Assembly: GCA_964444465.1 (NCBI GenBank)
Contig: CAYUGZ010000001.1
Span: 7,565-71,564 of the forward strand
Length of the DNA: 64,000 nucleotides
Source: JACPNE01 sp964444465
Lineage (GTDB): Archaea > Nanobdellota > Nanobdellia > SCGC-AAA011-G17 > JACPNG01
Direction of reading: 5' to 3'
The notes beneath the pieces were generated by a model. That model was not told the DNA's origin and ran no database searches. It saw only the letters and a program-made list of their open reading frames with translations. Shown piece by piece: positions 52,982 through 61,973 of the stretch. The first letter of the stretch is position 1; every line of letters starts with the position of its first letter. The position numbers and the translations under genes were made by a program.

Positions 52982-53842
52982 ATGAAAATCGGGATTATTG
53001 GGATGGGATTTGTAGGTGGAGCAACCAAACATGTATTTGAAAAAGTTCATGAAGTACTTCCTTATGATAAATTTAAATCACCTTACAATACATCTAAACA
53101 TTTAGAAATAATTGCTAAGGAAGCAAAAGCTATTTTTATTTGTGTTCCTACTCCTATGAAAAAAAGTGGGGAGATTGATTACTCTCCAATACATGATGCT
53201 ATTCGATCTCTTCAAGATAAAGTTGAGGAATCAAAGATAGATACTAATAATATCCTTATTGTTATCAAATCTACTACTGTTTCAGGATCAACAGATAAAC
53301 TTGATAAAAAATATCCTTTTAGATTTGCAGTTAATCCTGAATTTTTACGTGAAAAAACTGCAATAGAAGATATGGAGAATACAGATAGAATAGTTTTAGG
53401 AGTAGGAGATAGTGATGGAGAGAGGATATTAAGAGAAATTTATGAACCAATCTTTCCTGAAGCTAATTATGCTTTTGTTAATAGAAAAACAGCTGAAATG
53501 ATTAAATATGCAGCAAATGTTACTCTGACTGGACAAATAGTAATTGCTAATATTATCTGTAAGATATGTGAAATGCAAGATATTGATTATTCAATTTTAA
53601 GAAAAGAGATTTTGAGAGATAAAAGGATAGGAACTAATACAGAAGTTCCAGGTCCAGATGGGGATTATGGATTTGGAGGAAAATGTTTTCCTAAAGATCT
53701 TCGAGCATTAACATTTCTTTCAAGAGAGATAGGTGCACCATTTCATCTCCTTGAAGAATTATGGAGATCAAATTTAGATTTAAGAAAAGAAAAAGATTGG
53801 GAAGAGATTTTAGGGGCTACTTCAAAAAATAGTTTTGATTAA
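52982..53842 (+). CDS. Short UDP-glucose/GDP-mannose dehydrogenase-like protein
   Basis: The 286-residue protein has the NAD-binding start GIIGMGFVGGA and the central domain with the catalytic Cys235 in GFGGKCFPKD. Normal family members have about 430 residues with a third, C-terminal UDP-binding domain. Here the protein stops about 50 residues after the catalytic motif. The next gene starts one base after the stop, so there is no room for a lost part. The sequence is otherwise intact. It may be a genuine two-domain form that oxidises a different sugar nucleotide. Confidence 0.8.
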   Translation: MKIGIIGMGFVGGATKHVFEKVHEVLPYDKFKSPYNTSKHLEIIAKEAKAIFICVPTPMKKSGEIDYSPIHDAIRSLQDKVEESKIDTNNILIVIKSTTVSGSTDKLDKKYPFRFAVNPEFLREKTAIEDMENTDRIVLGVGDSDGERILREIYEPIFPEANYAFVNRKTAEMIKYAANVTLTGQIVIANIICKICEMQDIDYSILRKEILRDKRIGTNTEVPGPDGDYGFGGKCFPKDLRALTFLSREIGAPFHLLEELWRSNLDLRKEKDWEEILGATSKNSFD

Positions 53843-54811
53843 ATGAAAGTTTTAGTTACTGGTGGGGCAGGGTATATAGGGAGTCATGCAGTTAAAGAAT
53901 TAGTAAAAGATCATGAAGTTATAGTCTATGATAGTTTAGAATTGGGAAACAAAGAATTTATAGATGAAAAAGCTTTGTTTATACAAGGGGGTTTATCAGA
54001 TACGGAAAAACTTGATTCTTTATTTAAAGAAAATAACATAGATATTGTTATGCACTTTGCTAATTATGCTCTTGTAGGAGAATCTGTTGAAAATCCAAGT
54101 AAATATTTTGAAAATAATTTAGTTAATGGACTTAATTTATTAGATTCTATGGTCAAAAATAATATAAATAAAATTATTTTCTCTTCTTCATGTGCAGTTT
54201 ATGGTTCCCCTAAAGAAATTCCAATAGTTGAAAAGCATACATTAAATCCTATCAATTCTTATGGAGAATCAAAAATGGTTTTTGAGAGAGTATTAAGATA
54301 TTATGATACTGCTTATAATTTAAAATCTATATCTTTAAGATACTTTAATGTTGGAGGGGCTTCTTTAGATAATAGTATAGGCGAAAAACACCAAAATGAA
54401 ACACATTTAATTCCAATTATACTAGATGTGGCTTTAGATAAAAGAGAGAACATAAAAATATTTGGAGATGACTATGATACTAAAGATGGGACATGTATTA
54501 GAGACTTTGTCCATGTTGTTGATATAGCTAAAGCCCATTTAGATGCTTTAAATTATTTAGAAAAAAATATGAAAACTAAATCTTATAATGTTGGAACAGG
54601 ACAAGGTTATAGTGTTAAAGAAGTAATAGATTTGTGCAAACAGATTACAAAAAAAGAGATTAATGTTGTTGTAGATAAAAGAAGAGAGGGAGATCCTTCA
54701 ATGTTAGTTGCAGATCCTAAAAGATTTAAAGAAGAAGTAGGGTGGAAAGAACAATTTAATATTAATGAGATGATAGAACATGCTTGGAATTGGCATCAAA
54801 AAATAAATTAA
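53843..54811 (+). CDS. galE: UDP-glucose 4-epimerase
   Basis: The 322-residue SDR protein has GGAGYIGSH at the start (NAD-binding), SSSCAVYG near 114 and the catalytic YGESK (near 142-146), then RYFNVGGA. These are GalE hallmarks. It begins immediately after the dehydrogenase stop, so the pair may make a galacturonic- or glucuronic-type sugar. The stop overlaps that of a small convergent gene. Confidence 0.9.
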   Translation: MKVLVTGGAGYIGSHAVKELVKDHEVIVYDSLELGNKEFIDEKALFIQGGLSDTEKLDSLFKENNIDIVMHFANYALVGESVENPSKYFENNLVNGLNLLDSMVKNNINKIIFSSSCAVYGSPKEIPIVEKHTLNPINSYGESKMVFERVLRYYDTAYNLKSISLRYFNVGGASLDNSIGEKHQNETHLIPIILDVALDKRENIKIFGDDYDTKDGTCIRDFVHVVDIAKAHLDALNYLEKNMKTKSYNVGTGQGYSVKEVIDLCKQITKKEINVVVDKRREGDPSMLVADPKRFKEEVGWKEQFNINEMIEHAWNWHQKIN

Positions 54812-54960
54812 CGCTTTTTCTTTAAAGCTGTAACTAATTTTTGATCCATATCAAGTATTCTTCTTTCTAGGATAAATATTCTTCTTAATGCATATATCAT
54901 TCCAGCCACTGCACCTAAAAGAATATATAAAATTAAAACTATTTGTTGTTCAAGAGCCAT
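54808..54960 (-). CDS. Small single-helix membrane protein (50 residues)
   Basis: The frame encodes a 50-residue protein with one membrane helix (IVLILYILLGAVAGMIYAL) followed by an Arg/Lys-rich amphipathic tail (RRIFILERRILDMDQK). The ATG at 54960 has GAGGTGAT four bases upstream, a good ribosome site. It is convergent with galE, and the two stop codons overlap. It lies 54 nt downstream of secD and may be the last gene of the secF-secD unit. Function is unknown. Confidence 0.65.
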   Translation of the reverse strand: MALEQQIVLILYILLGAVAGMIYALRRIFILERRILDMDQKLVTALKKKR

Positions 54961-55014
54961 TAAATCACCTCTTTAAAATATATATTACTCTACTATAAAA
55001 AGGTTATGTTCAAA

Positions 55015-56742
55015 TTATTTATTAAACAATTTTTCAGCTATAGCTGCAAAAGCAGGTCTTGTTATAAAAACCCCGATTGAAGTTCCTATTATAGTTATAA
55101 CTGCAAATCCTCTTACTAATCCTGCACCAGCATTCCATAATGGAAGCATTGTTGCAATAGTTGTTGCATATGCACCCATTATAATAAAAAATGCTCTTTT
55201 GATCCTTTCAGACCAATTTAGATTTTGGGATTCTCCGGATATAATCTCATCTGCTATGATTATCTGATGATCAACCCCTGTTCCAATTGCAGCTATTATT
55301 CCCGCAATTGCAACTACATCAAGATTCCATTTAATTAAAGAAGCTATTCCTAATATTATTAATAATTCACTTAAACTAGTTATTAACATAGGAATCAAAA
55401 TTTTAATTCTTCTATACTTAAAATAAACAACACTAATAACAGCTAATAATGCAACAAATCCAACCAAAAATGCATTTTTTATAAAATTATTTCCAAGTAT
55501 TGGAGAGATATTATCTAATTTAGCAATTTCTATTTTGAATGGTAATGATCCTGTTATTAGAACTGTTTGAAGTTCATTCATTCTTTTTGAAGTGTCCTCT
55601 ACTGCTAGACTTTCAGTTGATCCATAACCTGGACCACTAATAGAAATTTGATTAGTCTCAACACCCCTTAGATCTGGAGAGATTTGTAAACTAGTTACTA
55701 ATATATCATCTAAATATAAATCCAATTCTTTTTCTAAATGTCCCCCAGTATCATCTGTTATAATACTTAAATCTTTAGTGACTTCTGCATGCCTTTTAGA
55801 TGCTTCTTGACTTAATGTTATAGCAAATTGAAATGCACATTGATGTTGTTGATTAAATTGATTACAATAACTTACTGTGGCACAAGTTCCATCATCCCTA
55901 CAAACAAATGGGATGTCTTTATTACCTCCAACAAAAACTATCTCTTCTCCAATTTTTGCTTCAAATTTCCCTTGTTTAGATATTATCTTTTTTACTTCTT
56001 CACTATTTGTTCCTGAAATTTCAATTAAAACTAATTTTTCATCACCTACATTAGCAGATCTTATTTTTATATCTGATAATCCAAAAACATTTAATCTGTT
56101 TTCCATAACTTCAATTAAATTTTGGATGTCAGAATCTGATATTTGTTTATCAGATATTGGTTTTATTAATGCCCTTGTTCCTCCTTCTAATTCTAATCCT
56201 TTTTTTATATTAGTTGATTGTGCTTTAGAAACAGATATTTTTGGTTGATTATTTGTAGAGTAAGAATATAAAGTTTTAGAAGTTTTTATATTAATACTTT
56301 GTTTTGGGAATAAATCATTTATTATTTCATTGAAATCTTCTGTTGTTTTAATTTTTTTGTTGTTTATACTTAATATTTTTTCTCCTCTATTAATGTCTGG
56401 CTTTTGTATAGATAAGATAGTAAGATTATCATGAATAAATCCAATGTCTTCTGTTACATTATATTCATATATAGAAACATTTGTTTCAAGTGTTATCTCT
56501 TTTGTTGTAGTAAGATACTCTGATATAATATTTTGATAATCTGCTAATGTGTTTATAGGAATGTTGTTAATAGACTCTATCTTTTCTCCTTCACTAAGAC
56601 CTTGGTGATATTCTAAACTTCCTGATTCTACTTCACTTATTACAATTCCAGAAGCTCCAGGATTTGGATTTATAGCTATTAATGAGATTACTAAAGCCAT
56701 TACTAATATCCAAATCCTTAAATTAAAAATTTTTTTAGCCAT
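55015..56742 (-). CDS. secD: Protein translocase subunit SecD
   Basis: The 575-residue protein has an N-terminal membrane helix, a large outside region with two PDZ-like stretches (SGIVISEVESGS..., RGEKILSINNKKI), the P1 domain starting GLELEGGTRALI, and six C-terminal helices with GTGVDHQIIIADE. The GxxxD proton-pathway region is present. It pulls preproteins across the membrane with SecF. PDZ-like parts are a feature of archaeal SecD. It overlaps secF by 8 nt. Confidence 0.92.
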   Translation of the reverse strand: MAKKIFNLRIWILVMALVISLIAINPNPGASGIVISEVESGSLEYHQGLSEGEKIESINNIPINTLADYQNIISEYLTTTKEITLETNVSIYEYNVTEDIGFIHDNLTILSIQKPDINRGEKILSINNKKIKTTEDFNEIINDLFPKQSINIKTSKTLYSYSTNNQPKISVSKAQSTNIKKGLELEGGTRALIKPISDKQISDSDIQNLIEVMENRLNVFGLSDIKIRSANVGDEKLVLIEISGTNSEEVKKIISKQGKFEAKIGEEIVFVGGNKDIPFVCRDDGTCATVSYCNQFNQQHQCAFQFAITLSQEASKRHAEVTKDLSIITDDTGGHLEKELDLYLDDILVTSLQISPDLRGVETNQISISGPGYGSTESLAVEDTSKRMNELQTVLITGSLPFKIEIAKLDNISPILGNNFIKNAFLVGFVALLAVISVVYFKYRRIKILIPMLITSLSELLIILGIASLIKWNLDVVAIAGIIAAIGTGVDHQIIIADEIISGESQNLNWSERIKRAFFIIMGAYATTIATMLPLWNAGAGLVRGFAVITIIGTSIGVFITRPAFAAIAEKLFNK

Positions 56743-57610
56743 ATTCTTTTTTTCTTACATGTTTTAATAATAAATTTGTATTAAGTAAATAAGTCATTAT
56801 TACATCAATCATTAGTCCAATTATTAAGATTAGAAACATTTCTTTTATAACAAAAGAATTTGTAATAAAATAACCTGCTGTTAAAGCAGCTATTGTTGTA
56901 AAAGTCATTGTTAGTCCTGTTTTAATAGAATTTAAAATCCTATTTTCTACACTTTCTTCTCTTCTTTTTATCATTCTTGTAGTTAGAAGAACATCTGTGT
57001 CTATAGAATAACCCATTAATAATAATATTGCGGCAATTCCTGCTGTTGAGATTCTTAATCCTATTAGATCTACTACTGCAATTGTTACTATCATATCAGC
57101 AAATGCAGCCAATATAACTGCTATAGATGGAATTAATGCCCTATATATTGCAAATACTACAATACTCATCAAAATAAAAGCAATAAGAATAGCTGAAATC
57201 ATTTGTTTATAGAATGCTTGTCCTAATGTTGAACCAGTTTCTTCTATAGAATAATTTTCATTTGTTATCTTTATGTTAGTTATACTTTCTAAAATTGGTT
57301 TTAGTTCATCATTAGTTAGATCCGAACTTTCTATAATCAATCCTACTTGTTTATTAGTTCCAAATTGAGTAGATTGTCTAATAATAACATCTTTATTTGT
57401 TTGTTGCTCTATTTGTTTTTCTAAGTTTGGAAATTCTTTAGTTGTTTGGAGAGTAGCACTAATTCCTCCTTGTAATGTAACATCTTTATACACAAAATCT
57501 CCTGTTTTAAAATATAAATTAGAGACTATAAACAAACTTAAAATAATTAAGATGATCGGAATAAAGATCAATTTCTTTAAATTTTTAAAATAAAACTCTT
57601 TTAGACTCAT
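56735..57610 (-). CDS. secF: Protein translocase subunit SecF
   Basis: The 291-residue protein has six membrane helices, the short outside domain (VTLQGGISATLQTTKEF) and the motif LLLMGYSIDTDVLLTTRMI that matches the SecF GYSxxDxVV signature. The gene is first in the secF-secD order found in archaea. It is divergent from the lipoprotein gene at 57699. Confidence 0.92.
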   Translation of the reverse strand: MSLKEFYFKNLKKLIFIPIILIILSLFIVSNLYFKTGDFVYKDVTLQGGISATLQTTKEFPNLEKQIEQQTNKDVIIRQSTQFGTNKQVGLIIESSDLTNDELKPILESITNIKITNENYSIEETGSTLGQAFYKQMISAILIAFILMSIVVFAIYRALIPSIAVILAAFADMIVTIAVVDLIGLRISTAGIAAILLLMGYSIDTDVLLTTRMIKRREESVENRILNSIKTGLTMTFTTIAALTAGYFITNSFVIKEMFLILIIGLMIDVIMTYLLNTNLLLKHVRKKEYG

Positions 57611-57669
57611 TATGTTTAATTGTTTATTAACTATTTATAACCTTTTTTATTTAGGAATGACAAGAAATA

Positions 57670-57678
57670 TTTATATAA
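57670..57678 (+). promoter_or_regulatory. TATA box of the lipoprotein gene at 57699
   Basis: TTTATATAA lies about 25 nt before the ATG at 57699, which implies a leaderless mRNA and rejects the longer start at 57612. Confidence 0.6.
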
Positions 57679-57698
57679 TACATTATTTCATAAAAATT

Positions 57699-58481
57699 AT
57701 GAAAAGACTAACAATTGTTTTATTTCTTCTAAGTTTATTATTTATTAGTGCTTGTGTTAAAGAAACAGTAATAAAAGAATCGAGTTTTTGTAAATCTCCT
57801 TATTTCGAATATAAAGAAGGTGAATGTTGTTTAGATGAAGGTAATAATTCTATTTGTGATAAAGATGAAGTAAAAGTTCAAGAAACTTTAGTTTTAGAAG
57901 AAGAGATTAAAGAACCTGAACCTATTGTTGAAGAGCAAGAAATAGAAGTTGAAGAAGAAGTTAAAGAACCTGAATTAGATGTAGGTGTAGTAGATGAAAC
58001 AACTTATCAATTGTCTGTTGGAGATACTGTTAAATTTAATGATGTAGAAATAAAATTAATTAGTTTAGATATAGGTGAAAATTTAAATGCAATATTTGAT
58101 GTTGGTGGAAAAATAACAACAATATTTGGAACAAAAACACAAGATATTGTTGGAGATATAAGCCTTTTTATTGATACAATTATTGGGGCAGGTGATGAAG
58201 TTAGTATAAGCATAAATGTAAAAAAATTTGAATTAGAATCAAATAGTTATTTAGTAAAAACAGGAGAAGTTTTAACTATAGCTGGAAAAAAAATAATAAT
58301 AAGAGAAATTCTTAAAGAGAAAGAGAATCTTATTCTACTTGATATTGATAAAGATCTTAAACAAAGATTATTAGAGGGTAGGACTAAAACATTTGATAAT
58401 ATTAAAATAACTAATGTAAGAGTTTTCTTTAAAGGAACTAAGATAGATAATTATGCTATTTTAGAGGTTAAAGTAGATTAG
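57699..58481 (+). CDS. Surface lipoprotein with Cys-rich motif and Glu-rich stalk
   Basis: The 260-residue protein has a lipobox (LLFISAC), a Cys-rich motif (CCLDEGNNSICDKDE) common in DPANN surface proteins, a Glu/Pro/Val-rich linker (residues 55-90) and a C-terminal beta-rich half with two similar segments (LSVGDTVKFNDVEIKLISLD and VKTGEVLTIAGKKIIIREI). The start at 57699 is set by the TATA box. Function is unknown. Confidence 0.65.
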   Translation: MKRLTIVLFLLSLLFISACVKETVIKESSFCKSPYFEYKEGECCLDEGNNSICDKDEVKVQETLVLEEEIKEPEPIVEEQEIEVEEEVKEPELDVGVVDETTYQLSVGDTVKFNDVEIKLISLDIGENLNAIFDVGGKITTIFGTKTQDIVGDISLFIDTIIGAGDEVSISINVKKFELESNSYLVKTGEVLTIAGKKIIIREILKEKENLILLDIDKDLKQRLLEGRTKTFDNIKITNVRVFFKGTKIDNYAILEVKVD

Positions 58482-58490
58482 ACATAAAAC

Positions 58491-58499
58491 TTAAATATA
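58491..58499 (+). promoter_or_regulatory. TATA box of the large surface protein at 58519
   Basis: TTAAATATA lies about 24 nt before the GTG at 58519, which supports this GTG as a leaderless start. Confidence 0.5.
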
Positions 58500-58518
58500 C
58501 ATTTTACTCTAAATTTTT

Positions 58519-61161
58519 GTGAAAAGAGGTAATGTAAACAATCATAGACTAGAGGTTGTTCTATTAGTTTTTTTATTAGCTTTTGGGTTTTTTATGTCTA
58601 TGAATCATACTTTTACTAGTTTTGCTACTCTACAACATATAAATCCTGATTTGAGTATAGGACTTAATAGAGATTCTTACAAAACTAATGAGATCATAGA
58701 TGGAAATTTAACCATTAATTTTAATGGGCCTATTAAATTAGATACTAATCTTACCATAAAATTTGGAAGTTTTAGATACAATAAGGATATTGGAGCTGTT
58801 TTTTTCCAATTAGGAAAGACTTATGCTAATACTGATGATGAAACTAAAGCAATAAATCCTAGTGATTCTAAAATATTAACTTATAGCCAATTAGGTAAAA
58901 AATTAATAGGATTTAGATTACCATTTGGAGTTTCAATTAATTCTATTGATATGGATATATTTAGTGAGGTTGTTGATGGTGGTTATCCTTCTTCATTAAC
59001 TTTTGATGTAGGGGATAATAATGAAGTAGACTGGAGATATCTAGGAGAAAAGACTGGTCTAAAAAGTGAATTTGTAAAATCAAATACTTTAGATTTAAGT
59101 GTTACTCCAGCTACTACCATACTAAATGATTCTAACACTTATCATTGTAGTTTGATAGACTTACCTTCCTCAAGAGATTTTGAGATAAGTGCCAATTATA
59201 GGCTTTTTGATGAAGTAAGTACTGGAGGAAATATAACAGCATCTATTCTATCTTATGATTCACTTTCTGATCAAATTTTAGGTGGTGCAAATAAATGTGA
59301 TTTACCTGAGCCAGGAGTTTCTTTCTCTTTTAATAGTTGTAGTTTAAAATTTTCAGAAGCAATAGAAGGGGAATTTTTAGTTTGTTTACTTAATGAAAAT
59401 TCTGAAGGGGCTTATAGAATTGCAATTGATTTTAGTAATTCAATTAATTCATTTAAATGTGGTGTAGATTCGACTAGTTGTGAACAACAAACTTTTTTTG
59501 ATTATTTTATAAAAGTTAGAGGTGCTAATTATAATGTTGTTTTTACTACGCCAATAAAGTTATCTGAAGTTAATGTTTCTACAAATCTTTTTAAAAATTC
59601 TATTGAACAAGAGACTAGTTCTTGTAGGATTCCTGATGGCAATTTTTGTATAATTCCTATCTCTGTAAGTTCTAATTCTAAAGGAAAAATAGTACTAACT
59701 GACTTGTTAGTTGATATAGGTGGGGTAGAATACAATTTATTTTATGATTTGACAACCATCCCTGGAGTGATATATGAATTAAATAGAAAAGATATCTCAA
59801 ATGTTTCAATGGGTCTTTCACTTAAACCATTTAACTTTACTTTACAAAATAGATCAGAAATTTTAGAGGTCACTTTAGGAGATGATATAACTAAAAGTAA
59901 AAATATTAATTTGTTCGAGTTTGATTCATCTAATCTAAATGATGAAATAAATAGCATTAGAAATGATTTGAATATAACAAAAAATAATAAATTTTTGAAG
60001 TATTTCGATTATGATATAGCTCAATCTTTGTTGCAATTAAGTAGATATGAAAGTGAATTAAATTTGTTATCAAATGTTTCTTTAGATAGAGTAGAAAATG
60101 AAACTGAAAAACTTAGAAATAAAATAAATTCTTTTAAAAATACTCTTCCTAAATCAATTAAAGAGACTGAAATATTAAAAGATATATTAATCATTTCTCC
60201 AAATGATTTAAGTAATATTGTTGATACTAATGATCAAACATCTGTTTATGAACTACAAAATAAAATTGATGTGAATGTAGAGGTTACAATAATAAAAACA
60301 ACTTTAAATTCTGGAACTGAGATTTCAAAAACTTTAGTGAAAAAAATAATTAAACCAAAAGAAAATTTGGAGAATGTATACATTTATGAAAAGATCCCTA
60401 AAAGTATAACAAATGATGTAGATAATCTAAATTTTATTGATGATTTTGAGGTTGTAGAAAGAGATCCATTATTAAGAAAAAAATATTCAAACCTAATCAA
60501 AAATAATAATATTGAATTTAGTTATGTGATAGATGGAAAGTTTATTGAAAAAGCATTAAGTTTAAAGACAATTATTGTACCATTAGACATAGAAACAATA
60601 ATTACCCAAACACCTCAAGAAGAAACACATACTTGTGGGGATGAAATTTGTTCTATTCCTTTTGAAGATGAGATAAGTTGCCCAATAGATTGTGGAGGTA
60701 ATGGATTTCCTTGGTTATGGCTAATATTTGCAATTATTATATTACTTATTGGTGTAGTATATTTTAATTTTTATAGGGGTAAATTAGATTTTAGAAAATT
60801 GACTAAAGGAAAAAACCCATTTAAGAATAAAAATGATCTAGAAAATATTAAGAAATTCATTAAAAATTCATTAAATAAAAATATAGAGAAGAAAAATATA
60901 TCTAAAACATTACTACAAAAAAAATGGAACAAATCTCAAATAAGATACGCTTTTGAAGATATAGAATGGGAACAAAAATGGGTTCTAATAAAAATAGAAG
61001 CTCCAGTTAAAGGACCGAATGTTAAAGTAATTAAAAAATATATTAGAAGATGTAGAAAGTCTAGGATGGAGGATATTAACATAAAGAAAATATTACTACA
61101 AAAAGGTTGGACTAATGATCAAATAAATGATGGTTTTAAAAAAGCAGATAGTTGGTTCTAA
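58519..61161 (+). CDS. Large surface protein with a membrane helix and a repeated cytoplasmic motif
   Basis: The 880-residue protein has an N-terminal signal/anchor (residues 13-37), a long outside region of beta-rich and helical segments, a Cys-rich motif (CGDEICSIPFEDEISCPIDC, about 710-731), a membrane helix (about 735-757) and a C-terminal inner domain. The inner domain carries the motif LLQKxWxxxQIxxxF twice (near 797-812 and 858-873). That motif resembles short helical modules in other archaeal membrane proteins. The start is GTG. It may link an outside structure to the cytoplasm. Confidence 0.65.
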   Translation: MKRGNVNNHRLEVVLLVFLLAFGFFMSMNHTFTSFATLQHINPDLSIGLNRDSYKTNEIIDGNLTINFNGPIKLDTNLTIKFGSFRYNKDIGAVFFQLGKTYANTDDETKAINPSDSKILTYSQLGKKLIGFRLPFGVSINSIDMDIFSEVVDGGYPSSLTFDVGDNNEVDWRYLGEKTGLKSEFVKSNTLDLSVTPATTILNDSNTYHCSLIDLPSSRDFEISANYRLFDEVSTGGNITASILSYDSLSDQILGGANKCDLPEPGVSFSFNSCSLKFSEAIEGEFLVCLLNENSEGAYRIAIDFSNSINSFKCGVDSTSCEQQTFFDYFIKVRGANYNVVFTTPIKLSEVNVSTNLFKNSIEQETSSCRIPDGNFCIIPISVSSNSKGKIVLTDLLVDIGGVEYNLFYDLTTIPGVIYELNRKDISNVSMGLSLKPFNFTLQNRSEILEVTLGDDITKSKNINLFEFDSSNLNDEINSIRNDLNITKNNKFLKYFDYDIAQSLLQLSRYESELNLLSNVSLDRVENETEKLRNKINSFKNTLPKSIKETEILKDILIISPNDLSNIVDTNDQTSVYELQNKIDVNVEVTIIKTTLNSGTEISKTLVKKIIKPKENLENVYIYEKIPKSITNDVDNLNFIDDFEVVERDPLLRKKYSNLIKNNNIEFSYVIDGKFIEKALSLKTIIVPLDIETIITQTPQEETHTCGDEICSIPFEDEISCPIDCGGNGFPWLWLIFAIIILLIGVVYFNFYRGKLDFRKLTKGKNPFKNKNDLENIKKFIKNSLNKNIEKKNISKTLLQKKWNKSQIRYAFEDIEWEQKWVLIKIEAPVKGPNVKVIKKYIRRCRKSRMEDINIKKILLQKGWTNDQINDGFKKADSWF

Positions 61162-61172
61162 TACATAGAAAA

Positions 61173-61180
61173 ATATATAA
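61173..61180 (+). promoter_or_regulatory. TATA box of tRNA-Gly
   Basis: ATATATAA lies 28 nt upstream of the tRNA 5' end. It is the only promoter seen before the PIG-L gene that follows the tRNA. Confidence 0.55.
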
Positions 61181-61204
61181 GCAGTTTTTGGGTTTTCTTG
61201 TTAT

Positions 61205-61275
61205 GCATCGGTAGTTTAATGGCTAGAATCTCGGCCTTCCAAGCCGATGATCCGGGTTCGAATCCCGGCCGGTGC
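61205..61275 (+). tRNA. tRNA-Gly (UCC anticodon)
   Basis: The 71-nt cloverleaf has acceptor stem GCATCGG/CCGGTGC (one T-G pair), anticodon stem TCGGC/GCCGA around the loop CTTCCAA, and T arm CCGGG-TTCGAAT-CCCGG. The anticodon TCC reads GGA and GGG. No intron. No CCA is encoded. The next gene starts 13 nt behind it. Confidence 0.96.
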
Positions 61276-61288
61276 ATATTAATTTAAA

Positions 61289-61918
61289 ATGGCTAAAGAG
61301 AATATATTAGTATTTTGTGCACATTCAGATGATACAGAGATAGGGTGTGGTGGAACTATATTAAAGTATATAAAAGAAGATAAAAATATAGTTCATACTG
61401 TTTTTTCATACGGTGAAAAAAGTCACCCTCATCTAAAAGAAAAAATTGTTGCAAAAAAAAGAGAAAAAGAAACTAATGTTATAGATAAAATTTTAGGAAG
61501 AAAAACCATTTTTTTAGGATTGAAAGAAGGTAAATTTAAAGAAGATTCAGAAAAAACAAAGAAAAAAATAATTGAGATTATTAAAAAAAATAAACCAAGT
61601 AAAATTTATACTTTATGTTCTTTAGATCCACATCCAGATCACAGAGCAGTTAATAGTTTAGTTATTGAATCAATCGAAGAAATGAAATATAAGGGAGATG
61701 TGTATGCATTTGAGGTTTGGAATGTTATTAATGAGAACAAACCAGTTATATATGTTGATATAACTGATACTTTTAAAGAAAAAATAAATCTATTAAAACA
61801 TTTTAAGAGTCAATGGTTATCTATCTATATTCAATTATTACCAATCATGTTTAGGGCCAGATTACATGGAAATAAAAATAATTGTAAATATGCAGAAAAA
61901 TTTTATAAATTGAAGTAA
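61289..61918 (+). CDS. PIG-L/LmbE-family N-deacetylase
   Basis: The 209-residue protein has the zinc site AHSDDTEIG (residues 11-19) and DPHPDHRAV near residue 115, the signature of PIG-L deacetylases that remove acetyl groups from GlcNAc-type substrates. It lies 13 nt after tRNA-Gly, and no room exists for a separate promoter outside the tRNA. It is followed by a GT28-like glycosyltransferase with its own promoter. It probably acts on an N-acetyl-sugar in glycan or glycolipid synthesis. Confidence 0.88.
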   Translation: MAKENILVFCAHSDDTEIGCGGTILKYIKEDKNIVHTVFSYGEKSHPHLKEKIVAKKREKETNVIDKILGRKTIFLGLKEGKFKEDSEKTKKKIIEIIKKNKPSKIYTLCSLDPHPDHRAVNSLVIESIEEMKYKGDVYAFEVWNVINENKPVIYVDITDTFKEKINLLKHFKSQWLSIYIQLLPIMFRARLHGNKNNCKYAEKFYKLK

Positions 61919-61943
61919 ATTCTATTTAATTATAATGAACACA

Positions 61944-61965
61944 TATAAAAATCTTTAATTCTTAT
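61944..61965 (+). promoter_or_regulatory. TATA box and start region of the glycosyltransferase at 61974
   Basis: The 22 bases are identical to 8604-8625. The TATA element is centred about 27 nt before the ATG at 61974, so the mRNA is probably leaderless. Confidence 0.65.
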
Positions 61966-61973
61966 AATATTTA

